Below are positions 1 to 5,765 of a stretch of 8,657 nucleotides of DNA, in pieces. The DNA comes from an uncultured Dorea sp. (GTDB taxonomy: Bacteria > Bacillota > Clostridia > Lachnospirales > Lachnospiraceae). Position 1 is the stretch's first letter, and the number at the start of each line of letters is the position of its first letter. The stretch spans positions 54,859 to 63,515 of the forward strand of contig CAJULU010000019.1 in the NCBI GenBank assembly GCA_910587575.1, read 5' to 3'. Position numbers and translations under genes: made by a program. The notes beneath the pieces were generated by a model, which was not told the DNA's origin, searched no databases, and worked only from the letters and a program-made list of their open reading frames with translations.

Positions 1-102
1 AACGCCCCTCTCTTCGGCATCCTCAAGCTGTACCGCTTTCCAGAACGGGATTCCTTCCTTCTGGCACCTTATCTGCGCCTCTTCCATTGATTGATATGAC
101 AT
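1..102 (-). CDS. sdaAA: L-serine ammonia-lyase, Fe-S dependent, alpha subunit (5' part only)
   Basis: Only the first 34 codons lie in the window; the gene runs off the left edge. The peptide starts MSYQSMEEAQ and continues with GIPFWKAVQ and ERGV, which resembles the N terminus of clostridial serine dehydratase alpha subunits. In the family this subunit carries the [4Fe-4S] cluster that, with the beta subunit, deaminates L-serine to pyruvate and ammonia; the cluster cysteines lie outside the window. The start is set by an AAGGAG at 105-110, two bases before the ATG, which is unusually close; no better site is visible. It follows sdaAB by 57 bases with no terminator between them, so the two should be co-transcribed. 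The identification rests on the short peptide plus the strong neighbour. Confidence 0.85.
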   Translation of the reverse strand, partial: MSYQSMEEAQIRCQKEGIPFWKAVQLEDAEERGV

Positions 103-159
103 AACTCCTTACGATCCTCTCTTTCCACAAATTCATCTCTGCTATTGTGCCGCTTGTCA

Positions 160-822
160 TCAGTTCGCCGCCAGGAACTTCACTCTGATAATCCCCTTCT
201 TGCTCTCCAGTTCCTTCATCGCATCTTCCGGCACAATCTGATCCGTCTCCACGACCATAATCGCATAACCGCCCCGCTTGTCACGGAACACCTGCATAGT
301 GGCAATATTAATCTCTGTATTGCTTAATGCCGCTGCCACTTCCTTAATCATTCCAGGCTCGTCCACATTACGGATAATCAGAGTATTGCTCTCCCCGCTG
401 AAATTCACGTCAATCCCGTCAACCTTGCAGACCCGGATCCGTCCGCCGCCGATAGAATATGCCTGGACCTTCATAGGATTCACGCCTTCCGCCTCCATAA
501 CCACCAGTGCGGTATTAGGGTGCGCCTCCTTGATCTCCTTTTCCGCAATCGTAAACTGCATTCCTTCCTCTTTCGCAACCTCAAAGCTGTCCGGGATCCT
601 CATATCATCCGGCTTCATACCCAAAAGTCCCGCAATCAGCGCCCGGTCGGTTCCATGTCCCTTTCCCGTTGCCGCAAATGAACCGTGCAGATACACCGTT
701 GCCTTCTGGGGCTGTCTCCCGAAAAGCTGCCTTGCCACCATTCCAATCCTTGCTGCTCCCGCCGTGTGAGAGCTGGAGGGGCCGACCATGACAGGTCCTA
801 AGATGTCAAATATACTTGCCAT
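160..822 (-). CDS. sdaAB: L-serine ammonia-lyase, Fe-S dependent, beta subunit
   Basis: Beta subunit (220 residues) of the two-chain, oxygen-sensitive serine dehydratase, which makes pyruvate and ammonia from L-serine in the cytoplasm. The N-terminal domain carries the family signature GPSSSHTAG (residues 14-22), then GHGTDRALIAGLLG (55-68) and SIGGG (123-127). Residues about 147-220 form an ACT domain (NTLIIRNVDEPGMI, then NIATMQVFRD), a fold often used for amino-acid sensing or subunit contact. Length is normal for a stand-alone beta subunit. The start ATG is preceded by GAGGAAG. It is the first gene of an sdaAB-sdaAA unit, with a clear sigma-A-type promoter about 45 bases upstream. The family assignment is secure; regulation by serine through the ACT domain is family knowledge, not visible here. 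Confidence 0.95.
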   Translation of the reverse strand: MASIFDILGPVMVGPSSSHTAGAARIGMVARQLFGRQPQKATVYLHGSFAATGKGHGTDRALIAGLLGMKPDDMRIPDSFEVAKEEGMQFTIAEKEIKEAHPNTALVVMEAEGVNPMKVQAYSIGGGRIRVCKVDGIDVNFSGESNTLIIRNVDEPGMIKEVAAALSNTEINIATMQVFRDKRGGYAIMVVETDQIVPEDAMKELESKKGIIRVKFLAAN

Positions 823-847
823 TTTCTCTTCCTCATTCTTTCTTATT

Positions 848-874
848 TTGACATATTTTTTCTTCTATTATACT
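848..874 (+). promoter_or_regulatory. Possible divergent promoter for the DUF4474 gene
   Basis: On the plus strand a consensus TTGACA (848-853) is followed by TATACT (869-874), but the gap is only 15 bases, shorter than ideal. The -10 hexamer shares bases 869-872 with the minus-strand TATAAT of the sda promoter. If used, the leader to the ATG at 973 is about 90 bases. No better promoter was seen in the gap. Confidence 0.4.
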
Positions 875-895
875 TGAAACCCGCACGGTTTACAA
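867..895 (-). promoter_or_regulatory. Promoter of sdaAB-sdaAA
   Basis: On the minus strand TTGTAA (890-895) and a perfect TATAAT (867-872) are separated by 17 bases. Transcription would start near 860, giving a leader of about 38 bases before the sdaAB ATG. This is one of the best promoter matches in the window. Confidence 0.75.
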
Positions 896-972
896 TCATC
901 AGAATCGCACATCTTTCAATTTTCCGGCATACAATGCAGTAACTATCAATTTATGACAGAAAGGAGCCGATT

Positions 973-1878
973 ATGTATATCATATTCCCCTGTATCCTGC
1001 TTTTCCTGGTGATCTGTGCCCTGCTCATGTTCTGGCGCAGGAAATGCATCATCAGAAAGATCTGCTGTATGTCCGTCCAGGAAAAACTCTGCCGGTTAAA
1101 CGAACTGGTGAACCCTTTTGGATTTGAATACCTCTTATCCCAGGATATTTTCACATCCAGAAAAGATGCCTGGCAGAGAGACTTTGGCTACTGCCATCTC
1201 TATGACAAAAGTGCAGACCTGTTTAACATGGTATTCGACTGCGAACCCATTTACTTTGATTATGAGGGATGTACCTGGATGATTGAACTGTGGAAAGGAC
1301 AGTACGGCATCAACGTCGGCGCAGAGATTGGAATCTACCGGGCGGACGGCCTTGTTTCCAGACGGCAGAGAAATACTGCCATGTTCCATACCGTGCCGGA
1401 TGACGATCTGCCGTTCTTTTCATACACCTTATATCAGGAAACCTGTCCGCTTTACCGGATTGCACAGCGCCACTGGTGGCTGACCGGTTTTCAGATGGGC
1501 CGGTATACAGATCCGGATTTTCTGCTTATGAAAGTGGATATCACATTTCCCTCCTGCGAAATGCAGAACGCATTCGTACAGGGACTGCTTGAATGCGGTT
1601 ATCCATCGGAAAACATCCATGTCTGGAACCAGCAGGTTTCCTTCCGTTTTTCGCATCCGCACACCAGACAGCCCAGACGTTCCCGCCGGGTCCGTGCTGC
1701 ATTTGCACAGTGGAAAAACCGTATTTTCCTAAAAATCTACTGCCATGTAACGAAACACTTCTTTTTCACTATGGACAAATTACTGTACCTGTATGAGTAT
1801 CTGCCCTTCGCATTCCGCCATATGCTGCGGATCCGGCACAAGAAGAAACGAAGAAGGAGACGAAAACATGTCCGCTGA
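973..1878 (+). CDS. DUF4474-type membrane-anchored protein of unknown function
   Basis: A 301-residue protein with an uncleaved-looking N-terminal membrane helix (residues 2-21, ending in FWRRK), so the rest is probably cytoplasmic by the positive-inside rule. Residues about 50-245 resemble the DUF4474 family of Firmicutes: QDIFTSRKDAWQRDFGY (57-73), then CEPIYFDYEG (90-99), ELWKGQYGIN (105-114) and GAEIGIYRAD (116-125). The C terminus is a dense arginine/lysine tail (RIRHKKKRRRRRKHVR), suited to binding nucleic acid or acidic lipid. AAGGAG at 961-966, six bases before the ATG, fixes the start. Its last 11 bases overlap the metallophosphoesterase gene, whose ribosome site lies inside this reading frame, so translation is probably coupled. 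No enzymatic function is known to me for DUF4474. The domain call is from memory of conserved segments. Confidence 0.8.
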   Translation: MYIIFPCILLFLVICALLMFWRRKCIIRKICCMSVQEKLCRLNELVNPFGFEYLLSQDIFTSRKDAWQRDFGYCHLYDKSADLFNMVFDCEPIYFDYEGCTWMIELWKGQYGINVGAEIGIYRADGLVSRRQRNTAMFHTVPDDDLPFFSYTLYQETCPLYRIAQRHWWLTGFQMGRYTDPDFLLMKVDITFPSCEMQNAFVQGLLECGYPSENIHVWNQQVSFRFSHPHTRQPRRSRRVRAAFAQWKNRIFLKIYCHVTKHFFFTMDKLLYLYEYLPFAFRHMLRIRHKKKRRRRRKHVR

Positions 1879-2737
1879 CGGCCGTCTTAACGCTGCATTT
1901 GCCCAGGCGCCTGTATTTCCCCTCACTTCCTCCTCCCGGTATGTCCTGTTCAGTGACTGCCACAGAGGCTGCGGTACGAACAATGACAACTTTCTGAAAA
2001 ACCAGAACCTGTACTTTGCAGCTCTCAAGCATTACTATCGCCGGGGCTTTACCTATGTGGAGCTGGGAGACGGGGATGAATTGTGGGAAAACCGTTCTTT
2101 TGACAACATTAAGTCCATCCACAATAACGTGTTCTGGCTCTTATCCCGGTTCTACCGGGAAGGCAGACTGATCATGCTGTACGGGAATCATGACATCGTA
2201 AAACGGAATTCCCGGTTCACGAACAGAAGCTGCGCATCTTATCCCTGCAGCACCTGCCAGGAAGAAGAACTGTTTCCTGGCCTTGACTTCTATCCAGGCG
2301 TGATTCTGAAAAATGCAGACGGTTTAAAGGAAATCTATCTGACTCATGGACACCAGGCGGATTTCTTCAACAGCGTTCTGTGGCGCACGTCACGCTTTCT
2401 GGTGCGGTATGTCTGGAAGCCGCTGGAAGCTGCCGGCTTCCTGGATCCCACCAGTGCGGCGAAGAACAATACCAAAAAGAAGAAAGTCGAGAAGATTCTG
2501 TCCGGCTTTGCAGACCAGGCCGGGTGTGTGCTGATCACGGGACATACCCACAGGCCTATGCTGGATGATTCTGTTTCCTACTGCAATACGGGGAGTTGTG
2601 TACATCCCCGATGCATTACCTGTATGGAAATCGAACATCTTAAAATTCTTCTGGTGAAATGGACGCTGGCAACCCGTCCGGACCGGACGCTATATGTAAC
2701 AAGGCAGGTCTTGTCCGGGCCGTTTGCATTAAATTAG
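1868..2737 (+). CDS. Calcineurin-like metallophosphoesterase
   Basis: A 289-residue cytoplasmic phosphoesterase with the full di-metal motif set: D30-x-H32 (FSDCHRG), G67-D68 (ELGDGDELWE), GNHD (106-109), HGH (160-162) and GHTH (225-228). The motif order and the DELW sequence resemble the LpxH-like branch, but lipid A is not expected in a Gram-positive, so the substrate is unknown. It is unusually rich in cysteine: C122, C127 and C130 between the GNHD and HGH motifs, and C239, C244, C249 and C252 after GHTH. I chose the ATG at 1868 over one 75 bases upstream because AAGGAG (1854-1859) lies eight bases before it and the earlier start would lie deep within the previous gene. It overlaps the DUF4474 gene by 11 bases, implying a shared role. 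No clear intrinsic terminator follows. Confidence 0.9.
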   Translation: MSADGRLNAAFAQAPVFPLTSSSRYVLFSDCHRGCGTNNDNFLKNQNLYFAALKHYYRRGFTYVELGDGDELWENRSFDNIKSIHNNVFWLLSRFYREGRLIMLYGNHDIVKRNSRFTNRSCASYPCSTCQEEELFPGLDFYPGVILKNADGLKEIYLTHGHQADFFNSVLWRTSRFLVRYVWKPLEAAGFLDPTSAAKNNTKKKKVEKILSGFADQAGCVLITGHTHRPMLDDSVSYCNTGSCVHPRCITCMEIEHLKILLVKWTLATRPDRTLYVTRQVLSGPFALN

Positions 2738-2764
2738 GAATTTTTATAGCAGGGCTTTTTATTT

Positions 2765-2812
2765 GCAGAAGCAGGGAGCCACAAGGACAAAATCCATGCT
2801 CCCCGCCTCTGC
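2765..2812 (-). repeat. 15-base inverted repeat between convergent genes
   Basis: Arms at 2765-2779 and 2798-2812 lie in the gap between the converging metallophosphoesterase and ferritin-like genes. In minus-strand RNA all 15 positions pair, two of them as G-U. In plus-strand RNA the same two positions are A-C mismatches. It begins about 29 bases after the minus-strand stop codon but is followed there by an A-rich stretch, not a U run. It is therefore not a textbook terminator; it may block or protect the 3' end of the ferritin-like mRNA. Confidence 0.5.
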
Positions 2813-2840
2813 AGCGGATTTCCTGCCGCCTCACATTCTC

Positions 2841-3389
2841 TTACAGCTCTTCCAAAAGCCCCCTGAGCAGCATAATATGATATTCTTCATCCTTGATAAT
2901 CCGTGCCAGCACTGCGGTCACACAGTCATCCTGGATCATTTTGATATGCATCTGATACTGTTCAATTGCCTCTTTCTCCGATGAAATCCCTGTCTGGATC
3001 ATCTTCACGGCATTCTCCGGAAGTGTCAGATACTCCGGCGTCCACATCCGTTTAGCCCCGTTCCTGTGCTTTGCCGTATAATTCACGTTTCCGCCAAGCA
3101 GCACAATCAGTTCCCCCAGTTTCTGCAAATGCATCATTTCTGCCATGGCAATGCTCAGAATTGTCTTTGCCACAGAACAATTTTCATAGGAAAGGCGGTT
3201 TTCATTATTAATATACTGAGCAATGGCTGATAATTCGGAAACCTGGCCGCAGTAATCAATCGTCAGCAGATTAGCATATGCCTGGTTCCGGCCCCATACC
3301 TGAATCTGCGGATAGGGCAGATCCGCCATGGCCGGCCTCATACCGGCAAAGTTACAGCTGCCCGCTAAAGCCTTCTTTTTTTCCTCCAT
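2841..3389 (-). CDS. Ferritin-like di-metal carboxylate protein
   Basis: A 182-residue protein with the metal-ligand pattern of a four-helix ferritin-like bundle: E52 in the first helix (SELSAIAQY), E84-x-x-H87 in the second (AEMMHLQ), E138 in the third (SEKEAIEQY) and E168-x-x-H171 in the fourth (DEEYHIML). The first and third helices share the AI-x-QY pattern and the second and fourth share E-x-x-H, the internal two-fold repeat expected of this fold. Relatives are annotated as ferritin-like, rubrerythrin-related or manganese-catalase/CotJC-like proteins in Clostridia; no rubredoxin tail is present. A role in oxidative or metal stress is family inference. The ATG at 3389 has AAGGAG about 11 bases upstream and a closer AGGAG. 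It is monocistronic and divergent from the DUF4317 gene, with an AT-rich upstream region (3415-3440) but no confident promoter. Confidence 0.8.
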   Translation of the reverse strand: MEEKKKALAGSCNFAGMRPAMADLPYPQIQVWGRNQAYANLLTIDYCGQVSELSAIAQYINNENRLSYENCSVAKTILSIAMAEMMHLQKLGELIVLLGGNVNYTAKHRNGAKRMWTPEYLTLPENAVKMIQTGISSEKEAIEQYQMHIKMIQDDCVTAVLARIIKDEEYHIMLLRGLLEEL

Positions 3390-3481
3390 TTCTCCTGTTC
3401 TCCTTTTATCCCTTTTATAAAATAATATATAGAATTTCTGAAATCATGTGCATATCTGCCCGCCTGAAAGTGACACTGTTC

Positions 3482-3510
3482 TTGCCAATCTGCCCCAGAT
3501 ATGCTAAGAT
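3482..3510 (+). promoter_or_regulatory. Promoter of the DUF4317 gene
   Basis: TTGCCA (3482-3487) and TAAGAT (3505-3510) are 17 bases apart, and a TG at 3502-3503 gives an extended -10 (TGCTAAGAT). Transcription would start near 3517, about 27 bases before the start codon. Confidence 0.65.
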
Positions 3511-3543
3511 TGGAGAAGTTTCAGAAAGGGAAGTGTAACGATT

Positions 3544-4665
3544 ATGAATAAGAAAGATGTACTTGAAATACGCAGACAATTTACCCCGGAGAACTGTGCC
3601 ATCACACGGATCTGCGGATGTTATGTGGATCATGAAAAAGAAAAGAAGACCGAACTTAAGAAAGCCTTCCTGTCCCTGCCGGAAGAAGAGGCTTTCAAAT
3701 ACTTTGACATTTTCAGACATACCCTGTCCGGCACCCTGGGGAAGAATCTGCTCAACATGGATTTCCCTCTGGAGGCAGAGTTAGAAGGCGGAACCCAGGA
3801 ATTACTCCTGAAGCTAAGGGACAGCAAACTGGAAGACGACCTTCTAGTGGAAGAATTCTATGACCGGGTGATTGATCACTACATCTATGCCGAGAATTAC
3901 TACATCATCTTAATCCACGCTGTTTACGATGTTCCGGGCAGATCCTCAGACGGCATGGAGATGTTCGATGCTTCTGACACTGTATATGAGCATATCCTTT
4001 GCAGCATCTGTCCGGTCAATCTGACGAAAGCAGGGCTTACATATAACTCGGAAACCAACAATATCGAAGACCGGATTCGTGACTGGATTGTTGAGGCTCC
4101 GGCAAAGGGGTTCCTGTTCCCGGCATTCCAGGACCGCTTAAGCGACGTCCATCACATTCTGTATTACACGAAGAAGCCCGAAGATCTCCAGCCGGATCTG
4201 ATTGCCAATGTACTCGGCAGTACCATCCCGCTGACGGCCGGCGACCAGAAGACAACGTTCCAGTCCATCATCAGCGGCACACTCGGGGAAGAATGTGATT
4301 ATGAAGTGATCCGCAGCATCCACGATAATCTGAACGAGATGCTGGAAGAGACGAAAGAAGAACCGGAACCGCTGGAACTTTCCAGGCCGGATGTACGCAG
4401 ACTCCTTGCAAAAAGCGGCGTCCCGGAAGAACGGCTGGAATCCTTTGATACAGAATTCGAAGAGGCCGTGGGGGAGAAGAAAACACTGCTCGCATCGAAT
4501 ATCGCAAGTGTTAAGACATTCCAGATTGAGACACCCGATGTTATCGTAAAGGTGAACCCGGAGAGATCCGATCTGGTGGAAACACGGGAGATTGACGGGA
4601 GACGATGTCTGGTAATCGCCATTGACGACCACCTGGAAGTCAATGGGATTGAAGTTCACAAATAG
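3544..4665 (+). CDS. DUF4317 family protein of unknown function
   Basis: A 373-residue soluble, acidic protein with no signal peptide or membrane helix. The start MNKKDVLEIRRQFTPENC, followed by ITRICGCYVD, and the later segment DHYIYAENYYIILIHAVYDVP, read here in two parts, match my memory of the DUF4317 family, widespread in Lachnospiraceae and of unknown function. The middle (about residues 240-285) is Glu-rich and probably helical; the C terminus reads as beta strands (RRCLVIAIDDHLEVNG). No catalytic motif is recognised. The ATG at 3544 is the first in frame; upstream is a modest ribosome site (AAAGGGAAG, 3525-3533). It has its own extended -10 promoter and a strong terminator at 4698-4730, so it is a single-gene unit. 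Confidence 0.8.
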   Translation: MNKKDVLEIRRQFTPENCAITRICGCYVDHEKEKKTELKKAFLSLPEEEAFKYFDIFRHTLSGTLGKNLLNMDFPLEAELEGGTQELLLKLRDSKLEDDLLVEEFYDRVIDHYIYAENYYIILIHAVYDVPGRSSDGMEMFDASDTVYEHILCSICPVNLTKAGLTYNSETNNIEDRIRDWIVEAPAKGFLFPAFQDRLSDVHHILYYTKKPEDLQPDLIANVLGSTIPLTAGDQKTTFQSIISGTLGEECDYEVIRSIHDNLNEMLEETKEEPEPLELSRPDVRRLLAKSGVPEERLESFDTEFEEAVGEKKTLLASNIASVKTFQIETPDVIVKVNPERSDLVETREIDGRRCLVIAIDDHLEVNGIEVHK

Positions 4666-4697
4666 AAGAACTGATGTTCCCAGTGACAGACTTACAG

Positions 4698-4730
4698 AGC
4701 CGGAAGCTTAAGAAACAGCTTCCGGCTTTT
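4698..4730 (+). terminator. Intrinsic terminator of the DUF4317 gene
   Basis: A perfect 11-pair stem (4698-4708 with 4717-4727) encloses an 8-base loop and is followed by TTT. It lies 32 bases after the DUF4317 stop codon. On the minus strand the hairpin lacks a U run but could still slow transcription arriving from the convergent DUF2148 gene. Confidence 0.85.
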
Positions 4731-4746
4731 GCCAGAATCAGGGACA

Positions 4747-5277
4747 CTACCGGTCAAAGAACGGGGATTTTCCAGACACCATCAGCGGGATCCCCACCAT
4801 CTGGGCCACTCTGTCGCCCAATAGTTTCATTTCCATCGCCGCCCGTCCGATGGAAAACATCACACGGTTATCCACTCTTGCGTCCGCCGCCGCACTGACC
4901 GCCGAACCAATCGCAATCCCCAGATCCATGGCTGTGTAAGCACAGTTCCCTCCTGCTTCCATACATAATCTGCAATTGTCAAAACCACAGAACCGGCAGC
5001 CTTCATTCAGGCCGCGCACTGCATTCTCCTGGCCGATCAGAACCACTGCCTGTGCCTTCCGAAGATTGTCTGCGTCTCTATGGAAGAACTGATAGTGAAA
5101 TTCCTCTGCAAGCCTGTCCATCTCTCCTGCAAGCTTCTCCTTATCTTCACCCGTCAGAACCGCTGTATGTAAGAAATCCATGCCCTTTGCTTTCGGGGCC
5201 GTCCTTGCCGCCTGACACATCGCTTTCGCTGTCTGGATAACAGCCTCTTCTTCTGCCTGCGTTTCCTGTATAAACAT
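4747..5277 (-). CDS. DUF2148 (ferredoxin-like cysteine cluster) protein
   Basis: A 176-residue protein resembling the DUF2148 family, described as carrying a ferredoxin-like domain and found mainly in anaerobes. The cysteine cluster is C94-x2-C97-x4-C102-x2-C105-x6-C112 (GCRFCGFDNC, then RLCMEAGGNC), followed by a conserved MDLGIAIGSAVSAAAD segment (residues 116-131) and DNRVMFSIG. Four or five cysteines in this spacing could hold an Fe-S cluster, but no function is established. I chose the ATG at 5277 because AAGGAGG (5287-5293) lies nine bases upstream; a second ATG six bases earlier is too close to it, and upstream starts would precede it. It is alone on this strand, tail-to-tail with DUF4317, with a promoter at 5313-5341. 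Confidence 0.8.
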   Translation of the reverse strand: MFIQETQAEEEAVIQTAKAMCQAARTAPKAKGMDFLHTAVLTGEDKEKLAGEMDRLAEEFHYQFFHRDADNLRKAQAVVLIGQENAVRGLNEGCRFCGFDNCRLCMEAGGNCAYTAMDLGIAIGSAVSAAADARVDNRVMFSIGRAAMEMKLLGDRVAQMVGIPLMVSGKSPFFDR

Positions 5278-5312
5278 AATCATTCTCCTCCTTAGATCTA
5301 TGGTATACATAC

Positions 5313-5341
5313 ACATTATCACATCTTTTTGGTATTAACAA
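5313..5341 (-). promoter_or_regulatory. Promoter of the DUF2148 gene
   Basis: On the minus strand TTGTTA (5336-5341) and TAATGT (5313-5318) are 17 bases apart, with TG one base before the -10 (extended -10). The leader to the ATG is about 30 bases. Confidence 0.5.
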
Positions 5342-5395
5342 CTTGATGGCTTATAGATTTTATAAAATTTTTAGAATATTTTTTTGAAAAAGTAT

Positions 5396-5424
5396 TTGCA
5401 AAACAGAGTCTTTTGTGATAGAAT
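5396..5424 (+). promoter_or_regulatory. Promoter of the tRNA-Leu gene
   Basis: TTGCAA (5396-5401) and TAGAAT (5419-5424) are 17 bases apart, with a TG at 5416-5417 forming an extended -10. An A/T-rich tract at 5360-5395 could act as an UP element. The predicted start near 5431 leaves only about 5 bases before the mature tRNA. Confidence 0.75.
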
Positions 5425-5435
5425 AACTTTTGTCA

Positions 5436-5518
5436 GCGGAGATGGCGGAATGGCAGACGCGCTAGATTCAGGTTCTAGTGGGAGCAATCCTGTGAGGGTT
5501 CAAGTCCCTTTCTCCGCA
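5436..5518 (+). tRNA. tRNA-Leu, anticodon CAG
   Basis: An 83-base class II tRNA. The acceptor stem GCGGAGA (5436-5442) pairs with TCTCCGC (5511-5517), and the discriminator base is A5518. The anticodon stem CTAGA/TCTAG encloses the loop TTCAGGT, giving anticodon CAG for CTG codons. A long variable arm (GGGAGCAATCC) is typical of leucine tRNAs, and the T arm contains GGTTCAAGTCC. CCA is not encoded, so it must be added after transcription. The gene stands alone with its own promoter and terminator. Confidence 0.97.
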
Positions 5519-5527
5519 TTGGATCAG

Positions 5528-5567
5528 AATCCCGAAGCCTTTAAAAATAAAGGTTTTCGGGATTTTT
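5528..5567 (+). terminator. Intrinsic terminator of tRNA-Leu
   Basis: AATCCCGAA (from 5528) pairs with TTCGGGATT, and CCTTT with AAAGG, separated by a one-by-two internal loop, around an AAAAAT loop. A run of T residues ends at 5567. It begins about ten bases after the mature tRNA end. Confidence 0.85.
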
Positions 5568-5614
5568 AATTTCACCTGTACTCCCCTTTTCATTTTTTGA
5601 CTGCATTTTTATAG

Positions 5615-5659
5615 CCGGTGGTTTGACGGGCAGTTCCGAGAAACCCGGATCACCTCCTT
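5615..5659. other. Structured element ending in a copy of the 16S rRNA 3' tail (anti-Shine-Dalgarno)
   Basis: On the plus strand CCG (5615-5617) and GGTTT (5620-5624) pair with AAACC (5641-5645) and CGG (5646-5648), with a two-base bulge. Inside, CGG (5627-5629) pairs with CCG (5636-5638) around GCAGTT. The stem is followed at once by ATCACCTCCTT, so 5647-5659 reads GGATCACCTCCTT, identical to the universal 16S rRNA 3' end. Helix 45 precedes the same tail in real 16S rRNA. On the minus strand the same bases read AAGGAGGTGATCC, an extended perfect Shine-Dalgarno, with the hairpin after it. No 16S sequence precedes it, so it is not an rRNA fragment of any length. Transcribed strand and role are unknown. 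The gap 5570-5765 shows no gene. Confidence 0.5.
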
Positions 5660-5675
5660 AATTTCCATCCATTAG

Positions 5676-5702
5676 AAAACCACCAGACATTATGGCTGGT
5701 GG
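5676..5702 (-). terminator. Intrinsic terminator of the suf gene
   Basis: On the minus strand CCACCAG (5696-5702) and CTGGTGG (5680-5686) form a seven-pair stem around a nine-base loop, followed by TTTTC (5675-5679). It lies about 63 bases after the stop codon of the SufB/SufD-family gene. Confidence 0.8.
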
Positions 5703-5765
5703 CAAAGAATTTTCTTTCCTCATTCTGAAAACAAGACATTTCCCGACAGACTCTTTCATAATGGC

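Noticed and set aside
278..769. Plus-strand 163-codon frame opposite sdaAB
   Set aside because: It is the antisense of a well-conserved gene, with no ribosome site and no recognisable protein features.
3435..3527. Inverted pair TTTCTGAAA (3435-3443) and TTTCAGAAA (3519-3527) between divergent genes
   Set aside because: Each is nine bases of low complexity and 75 bases apart; too weak to claim as a shared operator.
4138..4659. Minus-strand 173-codon frame opposite the DUF4317 gene
   Set aside because: It is antisense of a gene with its own promoter and terminator and looks like a shadow of the coding bias.
5384..5569. Plus-strand 61-codon frame across the tRNA-Leu region
   Set aside because: It runs through the tRNA gene and into its terminator; the apparent peptide is a translation of the tRNA.
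5647..5659. Start of an rRNA operon or a broken 16S gene
   Set aside because: Only the last 13 bases of 16S match; the preceding bases do not match helix 45 or the rest of the gene, and no 23S leader follows.
5617..5684. GGTGGTTT (5617-5624) pairing with AAACCACC (5677-5684) as an attenuator competing with the suf terminator
   Set aside because: On the minus strand the competing arm is transcribed only after the terminator, so it cannot prevent termination; on the plus strand the hairpin lacks a U run.
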